64,000 bases of DNA from Burkholderiaceae bacterium (GTDB taxonomy: Bacteria > Pseudomonadota > Gammaproteobacteria > Burkholderiales > Burkholderiaceae_C): the NCBI GenBank assembly GCA_913776825.1, contig CAJYPV010000020.1, positions 144,192 to 208,191 of the forward strand, read 5' to 3'. The notes under the pieces were generated by a model. That model saw only the letters and a list, made by a program, of their open reading frames with translations. It had not been told where the DNA came from and did no database searches. Each line of letters begins with the position of its first letter. Within the stretch, counting starts at the first letter, position 1. This document shows positions 26,397-34,558 of the stretch, piece by piece. The translations under genes were made by a program, and so were the position numbers.

Positions 26397-28313
26397 TCAG
26401 CGGCTGTGCGCCGTCAACTTCGACAACGGTGATGCCAGGCTGATGCCCGGCGCCGCGCGGCGAGCCGCGGCGGCGCGGGCTTCTTCGGCGGCCTCGCCCT
26501 CGTCCAGCTCTTCCTTCACCGGGGCCGCGCGCAAGGCCTGGCCCGCCGGATCACGCCGCATCGCCACGCCGACGGCGAGCATGTCGATCACCAGCAGATG
26601 CAGGATGCGGCTGATCATCGGCAGGTGGGTGGCGACATCCTCGACATGGTCGACGATCAGCGCCGCATCGGCCTTCTTGGCCAGCGGCGACTGGCTGGCG
26701 GTGATGGCCAGCACATGGGCGCCGCGTTCCCGCGCGGCATCGGCCACGGCGATCAGTTCCGGCAACTTGCCGCCGCTGCTGATGATCACCGCCACATCAC
26801 CGCGCCGCAGGGTCTGCGCCGCCAGCAACTGCAGGCGTGGGTCGGTGTAGGCATTGCAGGCCACGCCCAGACGCAGGAACTTGAACTGCGCATCCTGCGC
26901 CACCACGCCGTAATGGCCGATCGCGAAGAATTCGATGCGGGCCGCGCCCAGCAGCAATTCGATGCTGCGGTCGATCATGTCGCGGTTGAGCTGGCTGCGC
27001 ACTTGAAGAATCGCCGAGGCGGTGTTGCCGAGCACCTTCTCGCCCAGCTCGACCATCGAGTCGTCCTGCTTCACCTGCGTGTGGCTGACCGGCACCGTGC
27101 CCGTCAGTCCGGACGCCAGCCGGAGCTTGAAATCGGACAGGCCCTCGCATCCCAAGGACCGGCAGAAGCGGATCACCGTCGGCTGGCTGACATTGGCAGC
27201 TTTGGCGATCTCAGCGATCGGATCGTTCAGCACCTTGCGGGAATGCGCCAGCACATGGTCGGCCACCCGTTGCTCGGCCGGGGACAGCCCATCCCGTGCA
27301 CGACGGATCTGACCCACGATCGCCGAGGCGCCACCGCTGTTCTGCAGGCTGCGCAACTGCGCTTCCAGGATCGCGGACGCGCCCTTGAAGGTGGCATGTT
27401 CCGCAGTGATGACGTAGGTCGGAATGCCGGCGACGTAACTGGAGAACCGTCCCTTGTCCTCGAACCGGGACCGGAATCGCGAGCGATCGAAATACTCGCC
27501 CAGCCGCGGCACGATGCCGCCGCCGATGTAGATGCCGCCCAGCGCGCCCAGCGTCACCGCCAGGTTGGCGGCGGCGGTGCCCAGCAGCGTGCAGAACAGC
27601 TCCAGCGTTTCTTCGCTGACCGGATCAGCGGCCTCGAGCGCGCGGGCGGTGATTTCCGGCGCGGTGAGGGCTTCGGCGGGCCGCTTCAGATAGTCGGCCA
27701 TCGCGCGGTACATCAGCTCCAGGCCGGGACCGGACAGCAGCCGTTCGAAGGAGACATGCTCGTATTCGCCCCAGGCGAATCGAAGCAGGGCGATTTCGCG
27801 CTCATCGCGCGGCGCGAAGTTGGTGTGACCGCCCTCCGAGCCCAAGGAGATCCAGCCGTCGCCCGCCGGGATCAGCCCCGACACGCCCAGCCCCGATCCC
27901 GAGCCGAGCAGACCGATCACGCTGTGCGGCCGGCTCTCGCCGCCGCCGATCTGGCGAATTTCGCTGCCGCGCAGGCGGGGCAGGGCCATCGCCAGCGCGG
28001 TGAAGTCGTTGACGACGACCAGCGTGTCCAGGCCGAGCCGTTGGCGCGCTTCCTCGATCGAAAACTGCCAGTGGTAGTTGGTCATCCGCACCAGATCGCC
28101 TTCGACCGGATTGGCGATGGCGATCGCGGCATGCGCGATGTGGATGCGGGGCAGGCGATCCATGTAGGACCGCACGGCGGCATGGAAGTCCGCATGTTCC
28201 GCGCATCGCAGCAGGGCGATGTGCTCGAACTCGCCGGACGAGGTTTCCAGAGCGAAGCGGGCGAACGTGCCGCCAATGTCGGCGATCAGCCGGGGACTGT
28301 CGAAATCACGCAT
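26397..28313 (-). CDS. glk: Bifunctional glucokinase / RpiR-family transcriptional regulator
   Basis: Fusion of 638 residues. Residues about 1-325 are glucokinase: LIADIGGTFARFAL (phosphate-binding GGT), LLGSGSGLGVSGLIP, GSEGGHTNFAPRDE and IYIGGGIVPRLGEYFDRS. Residues about 335-420 are an RpiR HTH (PIAEIAKAANVSQPTVIRFCRSLGCEGLSDFK), and about 450-600 a SIS sugar-phosphate-binding domain (FFAIGHYGVVAQDAQFKF, VAVIISSGGKLPELIAVADA). Such fusions are known in Burkholderiales. The protein makes glucose 6-phosphate and probably controls hexose genes in response to a sugar phosphate. It is divergent from a second, stand-alone glucokinase. HexR-like boxes are shared between the two and with the TonB receptor downstream. 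Confidence 0.95.
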   Translation of the reverse strand: MRDFDSPRLIADIGGTFARFALETSSGEFEHIALLRCAEHADFHAAVRSYMDRLPRIHIAHAAIAIANPVEGDLVRMTNYHWQFSIEEARQRLGLDTLVVVNDFTALAMALPRLRGSEIRQIGGGESRPHSVIGLLGSGSGLGVSGLIPAGDGWISLGSEGGHTNFAPRDEREIALLRFAWGEYEHVSFERLLSGPGLELMYRAMADYLKRPAEALTAPEITARALEAADPVSEETLELFCTLLGTAAANLAVTLGALGGIYIGGGIVPRLGEYFDRSRFRSRFEDKGRFSSYVAGIPTYVITAEHATFKGASAILEAQLRSLQNSGGASAIVGQIRRARDGLSPAEQRVADHVLAHSRKVLNDPIAEIAKAANVSQPTVIRFCRSLGCEGLSDFKLRLASGLTGTVPVSHTQVKQDDSMVELGEKVLGNTASAILQVRSQLNRDMIDRSIELLLGAARIEFFAIGHYGVVAQDAQFKFLRLGVACNAYTDPRLQLLAAQTLRRGDVAVIISSGGKLPELIAVADAARERGAHVLAITASQSPLAKKADAALIVDHVEDVATHLPMISRILHLLVIDMLAVGVAMRRDPAGQALRAAPVKEELDEGEAAEEARAAAARRAAPGISLASPLSKLTAHSR

Positions 28314-28475
28314 GAAACAACGGCGGGTTCACCCCGCAAGTGGCGGCCAGCTCGAGGCGGCGGTGGCTGGGAGGCCAAGCGGACACGCCGAGGGAAAGCC
28401 GATTATGGGCCCGGCGTTTGGACGCCCGAAAAGGGTTCGCCCTAGCTGCACCGGGGTGCGGATCGAAGTCGGGTT

Positions 28476-28490
28476 TGTAGTGCGCCTACA
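28476..28490. promoter_or_regulatory. HexR-like box 1 (TGTAG-N5-CTACA)
   Basis: TGTAGTGCGCCTACA, a perfect 5-bp palindrome with 5-base spacer, 163 bases before the glucokinase-RpiR start. It fits the HexR/RpiR-type consensus TGTARTWWWAYTACA in the half-sites, less so in the centre. A site for autoregulation is likely. Confidence 0.6.
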
Positions 28491-28632
28491 GGCGCGAAAT
28501 CGCCGCGATTTGAATGAAAAATTCCCAAGAAAATCATTCATAAACAAAGACTTGCGACGAATATTGAGAGTCGAGAATCAGGTGTTCATTGGGGCACCTA
28601 AATTTCTCGGGTCGCTGCTATTGTGCATTCTA

Positions 28633-28647
28633 TGTAGTTTTGCTACC
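28633..28647. promoter_or_regulatory. HexR-like box 2
   Basis: TGTAGTTTTGCTACC, the same motif with one change in the last base. It lies directly after a -10-like TATTGT (28619-28624) and 70 bases before the second glucokinase start, a position suited to repression. Confidence 0.6.
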
Positions 28648-28717
28648 TTACGGGCTTGCGCATCAAGCCAAACATCGCAGGACAAGCAGCGTGCAAATCA
28701 ATCAGGGTGAAAGACCG

Positions 28718-29860
28718 GTGACCGTCGACAAATTCGGCCCGGCAGTGACGGCGGGATCCTCGGCCGTCGGAATCGGCCAGCCGGGGGCGACGTCGTCCGC
28801 GGCGGCATCGAGCGCCAGCGCGGCCGTGGCCGCTGCGGCCTCGTCCGCCGCTCAGGCCGCCATGCAGACCGCTGCGGGCTACCCGTGGCTGGTGGCGGAC
28901 ATCGGCGGCAGCAATGCCCGCTTCGGCTGGGTGGCCGGCCCGGGCCAGGCGGTGGCTCATGTGCGCACGCTGCCGGTTGCCCCGCATGAATCGCTGGCGG
29001 CCGCCGCGAAGTCCTATCTGGCCGACCTGGCCGGCATGGGCCTGGCGGCGCAGCCGCATCGCGCGTCGCTGGCGCTGGCCACCGCGCTGGAAGGCGATCG
29101 CGTCGAACTGACCAACAGCCACTGGACCTTCTCGCGCAGCCAGCTCAGCGCCGATCTGAAGCTGGACGAGCTGGTGCTGCTCAATGACTTCGAAGCCCTG
29201 GCGCTCTCCCTCCCGGGTTTGCGGGCCGATCAGGTCAAGCCGGTCGCCGGCCCCGCGCTGGCGGCGCCCAAAGGCACGCTGGCCGTGATCGGACCGGGCA
29301 CCGGCCTGGGCGTGGGTGGTGTGGTGAAGACCGGGCTGGGCTGGGTCGCGCTGCCGGGTGAAGGCGGCCATGCGACGCTGTCGCCCGCCAATGACTTCGA
29401 GGGCGAGCTGCTGTCGGTGGCCCGTCGCGAGCTGCCGCATGTGTCGGCGGAGCGCTTCCTGTCCGGCATCGGCCTGCCCACGCTGCATGCGGCGGTGGCC
29501 ACGGTGTTGGGCCAGCCGCCCGCACAACGGCTCACCGCCGAGCAGATCCTGGCCGCCGCGCAAGCGGGCGATGAGGTCTGCGGCCGCACGCTGGACCAGT
29601 TCTGCGCCTTCCTCGGCGGTTTTGCCGGCAATGTGGCGCTGACGCTCGGCGCGCGCGGCGGCGTGTACATCGGCGGCGGCATCGTGCCGCGGCTGGGTGA
29701 GCGCTTCTTCCGTTCGGAATTCCGCGCTCTCTTCGAAGCCAAGGGCCGTTTCGCGTCCTACCTGTCGGCGGTGCCCTGCGTGTTGATCACCGACACGCTG
29801 GTGGCGCTCGGCGGTGCTGCGTTCGCGCTGGAGCAAGGCACGCTGCGGCGTCAGGCTTGA
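28718..29860 (+). CDS. Second glucokinase
   Basis: ROK-unrelated bacterial glucokinase (Glk family), about 380 residues, phosphorylating glucose with ATP. The motifs are intact: WLVADIGGSNARFGWV, LVLLNDFEALALSLPGL, IGPGTGLGVGGVVKTGLGW, LPGEGGHATLSP and GGVYIGGGIVPRLGERFF. A roughly 45-residue Ala/Ser-rich N-terminal stretch precedes the kinase fold. The start is uncertain: GTG 28718 is chosen, GTG 28691 and ATG 28862 are alternatives. It is divergent from the glucokinase-RpiR fusion, which is clearly paralogous over the kinase part, so the organism carries two copies within 1 kb. The HexR-like box 70 bases upstream suggests control by its neighbour. Confidence 0.92.
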   Translation: MTVDKFGPAVTAGSSAVGIGQPGATSSAAASSASAAVAAAASSAAQAAMQTAAGYPWLVADIGGSNARFGWVAGPGQAVAHVRTLPVAPHESLAAAAKSYLADLAGMGLAAQPHRASLALATALEGDRVELTNSHWTFSRSQLSADLKLDELVLLNDFEALALSLPGLRADQVKPVAGPALAAPKGTLAVIGPGTGLGVGGVVKTGLGWVALPGEGGHATLSPANDFEGELLSVARRELPHVSAERFLSGIGLPTLHAAVATVLGQPPAQRLTAEQILAAAQAGDEVCGRTLDQFCAFLGGFAGNVALTLGARGGVYIGGGIVPRLGERFFRSEFRALFEAKGRFASYLSAVPCVLITDTLVALGGAAFALEQGTLRRQA

Positions 29861-29993
29861 TCGGGTAGCGCCGGTCGCACGGCGCGGCACATCGACGGGG
29901 CGTGGCGTCAAGCGGCGAGCCCCCAAAGCTCAGTCGCCGGGCCAAGCGCCGGTCGACGGGCAAAGCGGCCAAGCGGCCAAGCGCCGCGATTTC

Positions 29994-30027
29994 ACGGGGT
30001 TGATGTCTGGGAAGGCATCAACCCCGT
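29994..30027 (+). terminator. Hairpin terminator of the second glucokinase gene
   Basis: Perfect 12-bp stem acggggttgatg/catcaaccccgt with a 10-base loop, 134 bases after the stop. The following bases tgtcattgg have only a weak T content. Confidence 0.55.
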
Positions 30028-30296
30028 TGTCATTGGCGCTTGCCTGTGCGGGGAGCGTTTCCCGCTCTTCTGACAACAGCTGCAAGGCAGCGCCGTCCTC
30101 GCGCTCACGGCGATGGCCGGTGAGTCTGAAGCGATACGCAGCGACGATCGGCGGACATCGAATCGCTCGGTCGACCACGACCGCCGCTGCGGCGTCGAAT
30201 GGCCTCGTGCGTCTCTCAATTTCCCGCTTTCCACCCGCATGCGTCAGAGACGCGTCCTGCCAATTTTTGCGATCCGGCATTCTTGGGGTGATTGCT

Positions 30297-30311
30297 TGTA
30301 GTCGAGCTACA
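30297..30311. promoter_or_regulatory. HexR-like box 3
   Basis: TGTAGTCGAGCTACA, a perfect TGTAG-N5-CTACA palindrome 298 bases before the TonB receptor ATG. The downstream sequence has repeated TAATCT hexamers (about 30345-30359) that may include the -10. It links the receptor to the glucokinase/RpiR locus. Confidence 0.6.
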
Positions 30312-30608
30312 TCGACCGCATCACTCAGTCAGGTGGCCCGGTGTAATCTGGCGTTAATCTAGCCAAAAACCAGTAGAAACCCTCGGTGATTGCGCGTAAC
30401 TTCGTCGTTTTCGCGCCAAATCATGGTCGGCAGGCGCCCTCAAGGGTTTGCGAGAGCTTTGTTGCGAATCTAGTTTTAGTACAGAATTCTTTCGAACGTT
30501 GGGTGCCGGGGTCTGCGGCAAGCGATCGGGATGCAGATCCGGGCCATTGCGCCCAACCAAGACGCGGACATCTCGACCCGCGAATGCACAAGCGACAGGA
30601 GACAAACC

Positions 30609-33422
30609 ATGAAGACTTCGCACGCCTCGGGCGAGCTGTTCCGTGTCCAGCCGGTGGCTGCCGGCTGCATGTTGCTGGCCTTGCTGGCCAGCGCCGCCCA
30701 TGCCCAGGTGCAGGCGCCCGCCGCGGCGGCGTCCGCTGCCGCACCGGCCGCCGACAGCGCCCCGGCCGCTCGCAGCGCCGACACCAAAGCCGCTGACCAG
30801 ACGCTCGACACGGTGACCGTCACCGGCATCCGTCGCGGCATCGAAGCGGCGATTTCGGTCAAGAAGAATTCCGACTCCATCGTCGAGGCGGTGTCCGCCG
30901 AAGACATCGGCAAGCTGCCCGATGTGTCCATCGCCGAATCCATCGCCCGTCTGCCCGGCCTGTCGGCGCAGCGCGCGGCGGGTCGCGCCCAGGTGATCTC
31001 GGTCCGTGGTCTGTCGCCCGACTTCGCCACCACGCTGCTCAACGGCCGTGAGCTGGTCAGCACCGGTGACAACCGCAGCGTCGAATTCGACCAATACCCG
31101 TCCGAACTGCTCAGCGGCGTGACTGTCTACAAGACGCCCGACGCCGGCCTGGTCGGCCAGGGCCTGTCCGGCACGCTGGACATGCTGACGGTGCGTCCGC
31201 TGGACTTCGGCAGTCGGGTGGTCTCGCTGAATGTGCGCGGTCAGCGCAATTCCTTGGGCAGCGCGGCCGGCAAGAGCGGCAACGGCAATCGCCTCAGCGC
31301 CAGCTACATCGACCAATTCGCCGACCGCACCATCGGGGTGTCGATCGGTTATGCGCATCAGGAAACGCCGGTCCAGGAAGAACAGGTCGGCCTGTACGAG
31401 CCCTGGAAGACGCTCACCACCGCCGGTCTGCCCGCCAACACCGTCACCAGCGAAGGCATCAAGGCGCTGCGCCGCACCGGTCGTACCGAGCGCGATGGCG
31501 TGATGGCCACCGTCGAGTTCCGCCCGAACAAGATGTGGACCAGCGTGATCGACGGCTTCTGGTCGCGCGCCAAGCAGGAAGACACCGCCAACCAGTTCGA
31601 AATGAGCATGACCTGGAACGGCGAGAACCGTCCGCCGATTTCCTGGAGCGGTGCCGGCGTCAACGGCAACGGCACCCACACCGGCGGCGCGGTGACCAAC
31701 GTCTATCCGTTGATCCGCGGCATGTACAACAAGCGCGATGACAAGATCGTCGCAGCGGGCTGGAACAACAAGCTGCGCTTCGACAGCGGCGTGCAGCTGA
31801 GCGCGGACGTCAATTACTCGCGTGCCACCCGCAACGAAATCAATCTGCAGAACAACACCCAGCTGGCGACCACGGTGCCGCTGGACACGGTCAACCTGGC
31901 GCTTCAGTCGGGCAATTTCTCGCAGATCAAGGCCGGCCTGAACTACTCGGACCCGAGCCAGCTGTTCCTGCAGAACACCATCTACGGCTCGGGCTACGGC
32001 CTGCTGCCCAGCGTCAAGGATGACCTGACCGGCGTGAAGCTGGCCGCCAAGCTGCCGAGCAGCGGCCTGCTGTCGACCTGGTTCGCCGACTTCGACATCG
32101 GCCTGAACTATGCCGACCGTTCGAAGAAGAAGCGCCAGCCGGAAGGCAACATCAACCTCGGCACCGCAGGTGTGACGGCCATCGGCTCTGATCTGCAATA
32201 CGGTCTGGTCGATCTGGGCTTCGCCGGCCTGGGCTCGATCCCGGCCTGGAATGTGCCGGCCGCCGTGGCCCGCTACATGCGCTTCGAGCCGACGGAATCG
32301 CTGAACTACCTGATTCCCAAGGCCTGGGAAGTCCAGGAGAAGGCCACCACCGCCTACCTGAAGGGCAACCTCGACGCCACCACCTTCGGCCTGCCGATGC
32401 GCGGCAACATCGGCCTGCAGGTGATCCGCACCGACCAGTCCTCGCAGTCCAATTACTGGGACGGCACCGCCAACGGCGGTCAGGGCGCGGTCAAGCCGAT
32501 CAGCGGCGGCAAGACCTATACCGACTATCTGCCGGCGATGAACCTGGCCTGGACGCTGCCCGGCGACCAGACGGTGCGTTTCGCACTCGCCAAGCAAATG
32601 GCCCGTCCGCGGGTGGAGCAGCTCAATGCCGGCATCGAGTTCGGCGTGAATGCCAACACCGGCGAGCCCGGCGCGTCCGGCGGCAATCCGGAGCTCAAGC
32701 CCTGGCGCGCCAATGCGGTGGACCTGTCCTGGGAGAAGTATTTCGGCTCCAAGGCCTACATCTCGGCCGCGGCCTATTACAAGGACCTGCGCAGCTACAT
32801 CTACAAGCAGACGGTCGACAACTTCGACTACTCCGCCTTCGTGGCCGGCTATGTGCCGCAACCGGGTCAGCCGCCCGCCAAGCTCACCGGCAACTTCACC
32901 GCGCCGTTCAACGGCGAGGGCGGCAAGCTCAAGGGCGTGGAACTGAGCGCGTCGCTGCCGCTGAATCTGGTCAGCCGCTCGCTGAACGGCTTCGGTCTGA
33001 CGGCCAGCGCCAGCTTCAACAGCAGCAGCATCCGCATCGTCGATCCGGACAGCGCCAACAGCGTGGGCTCCGGCCCGATCGCGCTGCCCGGTCTGTCCAA
33101 GCGGGTCTACAACCTGACCGCCTATTACGAGGCCAACGGTTTCGAGTTCCGCATCAGCCAGCGCAAGCGCTCGGACTTCATCGGTGAGATCGGCAACTTC
33201 AACGGCGCCCGCACCCTGCGTTACGTGGTGGGCGAAAGCATCGTGGATGCGCAGATCGGCTACAACTTCACCGAAGGTCCGCTCAAGGGTCTGGGCCTGC
33301 TGGCGCAGGTCAACAACCTGACCGACGAGGCCTATCGCACCTATGCGGTGACCAAGGACCGCCCGCTGGAATACATCAAGTGGGGCAAGACCTATCTGCT
33401 GGGCGCGAACTACAAGTTCTGA
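30609..33422 (+). CDS. TonB-dependent receptor (TIGR01782 type), probably sugar uptake
   Basis: Outer-membrane receptor of 937 residues. Signal peptide MKTSHASGELFRVQPVAAGCMLLALLASAAHAQ is followed by an Ala/Pro-rich linker, then a TonB-box-like DTVTVTGIRRGIEAAISVKK. The plug carries IAESIARLPGLSAQRAAGRAQVISVRGLSPDF and the 22-strand barrel ends YLLGANYKF with terminal Phe. This Xanthomonas/Caulobacter-type family (with KKNSDSIVEAVSAEDIGKLPDVSIAE) commonly imports oligosaccharides. GGAG lies upstream of the ATG. The position downstream of two glucokinases and the shared HexR-like box support a glucose-containing sugar as substrate. The substrate itself is inference. Confidence 0.94.
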   Translation: MKTSHASGELFRVQPVAAGCMLLALLASAAHAQVQAPAAAASAAAPAADSAPAARSADTKAADQTLDTVTVTGIRRGIEAAISVKKNSDSIVEAVSAEDIGKLPDVSIAESIARLPGLSAQRAAGRAQVISVRGLSPDFATTLLNGRELVSTGDNRSVEFDQYPSELLSGVTVYKTPDAGLVGQGLSGTLDMLTVRPLDFGSRVVSLNVRGQRNSLGSAAGKSGNGNRLSASYIDQFADRTIGVSIGYAHQETPVQEEQVGLYEPWKTLTTAGLPANTVTSEGIKALRRTGRTERDGVMATVEFRPNKMWTSVIDGFWSRAKQEDTANQFEMSMTWNGENRPPISWSGAGVNGNGTHTGGAVTNVYPLIRGMYNKRDDKIVAAGWNNKLRFDSGVQLSADVNYSRATRNEINLQNNTQLATTVPLDTVNLALQSGNFSQIKAGLNYSDPSQLFLQNTIYGSGYGLLPSVKDDLTGVKLAAKLPSSGLLSTWFADFDIGLNYADRSKKKRQPEGNINLGTAGVTAIGSDLQYGLVDLGFAGLGSIPAWNVPAAVARYMRFEPTESLNYLIPKAWEVQEKATTAYLKGNLDATTFGLPMRGNIGLQVIRTDQSSQSNYWDGTANGGQGAVKPISGGKTYTDYLPAMNLAWTLPGDQTVRFALAKQMARPRVEQLNAGIEFGVNANTGEPGASGGNPELKPWRANAVDLSWEKYFGSKAYISAAAYYKDLRSYIYKQTVDNFDYSAFVAGYVPQPGQPPAKLTGNFTAPFNGEGGKLKGVELSASLPLNLVSRSLNGFGLTASASFNSSSIRIVDPDSANSVGSGPIALPGLSKRVYNLTAYYEANGFEFRISQRKRSDFIGEIGNFNGARTLRYVVGESIVDAQIGYNFTEGPLKGLGLLAQVNNLTDEAYRTYAVTKDRPLEYIKWGKTYLLGANYKF

Positions 33423-33433
33423 TCATCGGCAGC

Positions 33434-33455
33434 CGGGCGCCCGAGAAGGCGCCCG
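33434..33455 (+). terminator. Hairpin after the TonB receptor gene
   Basis: 8-bp stem cgggcgcc/ggcgcccg with loop cgagaa, 11 bases after the stop codon. No T-run; a second, better terminator follows at 33552. Confidence 0.5.
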
Positions 33456-33526
33456 ATCTGCGGGTCTTTGGATCTGCGGGTCTTTGGATCTGAGGATCTG
33501 AGGATCTGAGGATCTGCGGATCCGAC
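33455..33526. repeat. 8-bp tandem array, nine units
   Basis: The units are gatctgcg, ggtctttg, gatctgcg, ggtctttg, gatctgag three times, gatctgcg and gatccgac, all in strict 8-bp register. The array is intergenic between the receptor and a converging regulator gene. It looks like a minisatellite formed by slippage; copy number may vary between strains. Confidence 0.75.
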
Positions 33527-33551
33527 TCGCCGACGACTCGACTGGATCGCC

Positions 33552-33584
33552 ATGCCGCCGCGCGTTCTGCCCGGCGGCATTTTT
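33552..33584 (+). terminator. Intrinsic terminator
   Basis: 9-bp stem atgccgccg/cggcggcat with an 11-base loop followed by TTTTT. It ends the TonB receptor transcript and touches the stop of the converging response regulator gene. Confidence 0.75.
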
Positions 33585-34558
33585 CATGCGTCGAAGCGAT
33601 AGCCGACGCCGTAGATCGACCGGATGCGATCGCTGCCGGCGCCCGCCCGTTCCAGCTTGCGGCGCAGGTTCTTGATGTGGCTGTCCACCGCGCGATCGGT
33701 GACCTCCCGGCCATCGACATGCAGCAGGTCCAGCAACTGCATGCGCGCATAGACCCGCCCCGGCTGCGACGCCAGGATGTGCAGCAAGCGGAACTCGATC
33801 GGCGTGAGGTCCAGCGGCTGACCGCGCCAGGTGGCGCTCCAGCCGGCCTCGTCGATGCGCAAGCCGTCGTGAGACGCGGTCAAGGGCGTCGCGGCCGTCG
33901 CGCCATGCGGTCCAACGGATGCGCCGGGCGTGGGCGAAGCGTTTGCGTCGCCCGTCCGAAGGTCTGCGGTCAAACCTATTCCTGCTGACGACATTGACGA
34001 GGACGGCTCATCCGCCCCGCGCGCGCCATGCAGGGAAGCCGCTGAACTGGTGACACCTTCAGCGGCCGCCGCCACCGCCTCCTGCGTCGCGCGCGCGCGG
34101 CGCAGCGCGGCCTTCACCCGCGCCATCACTTCGCGCGGGCTGAACGGGTTCTTGGGGATGTAGTCATCCGCGCCCAGCTCCAGTCCGGCGAGGCGATCCG
34201 CCTCATCGGCCCGGGCGGTGAGCATCAGGATCGGCACCGCGCTCACGGCGCGCAGCTCGCGGCACAGCGTCAGGCCGTCGACGCCGGGCAGCATCAGGTC
34301 CAGCAGGATGAGGTCATGGGACCGCGCCTGGAAGGCCGCCATCACCTCGCGGCCATCGGCGACCCAGTCCGGCTCATGGCCCGCCGCGCGCAGATAGTCA
34401 CCGAGCAGGGCCGCCAGCTTGGGCTCGTCCTCCACCACCAGCACCCGCGCCGGGCCTGGGTCCATCGGCAGACGCGTCGCCGCAGAGGCGGACAGCGCTG
34501 CGGGCGCTGAGGCCGGGGCGCCGGCCGGGGATGGCGTCGGAGTCATCGGCTCAGTCAT
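33584..34558 (-). CDS. BaeR-like response regulator with long linker
   Basis: OmpR-family regulator of 324 residues, about 90 longer than usual. A 35-residue Ala/Pro tail precedes the receiver: VLVVEDEPKLAALLGDYLRAAGH, phospho-Asp in LILLDLMLPGVDGL, LMLTARADEADR. The switch-lysine motif reads DDYIPKNPFSPRE, one residue longer than the usual K-P-F. A Ser/Ala/Gly-rich linker of about 80 residues separates it from the winged helix (WSATWRGQPLDLTPIEFRLLHILAS to IRSIYGVGYRFDA). The ATG at 34558 overlaps the kinase gene by 8 bases; ATG 34546 is possible. It is divergent from an RND pump operon that it likely activates. Confidence 0.9.
   Translation of the reverse strand: MTEPMTPTPSPAGAPASAPAALSASAATRLPMDPGPARVLVVEDEPKLAALLGDYLRAAGHEPDWVADGREVMAAFQARSHDLILLDLMLPGVDGLTLCRELRAVSAVPILMLTARADEADRLAGLELGADDYIPKNPFSPREVMARVKAALRRARATQEAVAAAAEGVTSSAASLHGARGADEPSSSMSSAGIGLTADLRTGDANASPTPGASVGPHGATAATPLTASHDGLRIDEAGWSATWRGQPLDLTPIEFRLLHILASQPGRVYARMQLLDLLHVDGREVTDRAVDSHIKNLRRKLERAGAGSDRIRSIYGVGYRFDA

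Larger units (their letters stand above)
28314..28717. promoter_or_regulatory. Divergent regulatory region between two glucokinase genes
   Basis: This 404-base region turns distinctly AT-rich from about 28500. It contains two HexR-like boxes (28476-28490 and 28633-28647), an inverted repeat tgaatga/tcattca (28511-28517 and 28534-28540), and an extended -10 candidate TGCTATTGT ending at 28624 that would start transcription just before the second box. No gene is seen. Confidence 0.6.
29861..30608. promoter_or_regulatory. 748-base intergenic region before the TonB receptor
   Basis: It holds a terminator-like hairpin (29994-30027), a HexR-like box (30297-30311), short direct repeats of aagcggcc (around 29964-29980) and an AT-richer stretch at 30340-30500 likely to carry the TonB receptor promoter and leader. 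Several short open frames exist but none looks like a gene. Confidence 0.55.

Noticed and set aside
30354..32861. Minus-strand open frame of 835 codons
   Set aside because: Antisense to the TonB receptor, with no recognisable family and Arg/Gln/Gly-biased shadow composition.
33455..33526. Possible CRISPR array
   Set aside because: The period is only 8 bp with no spacers and no cas genes nearby; it is a simple minisatellite.
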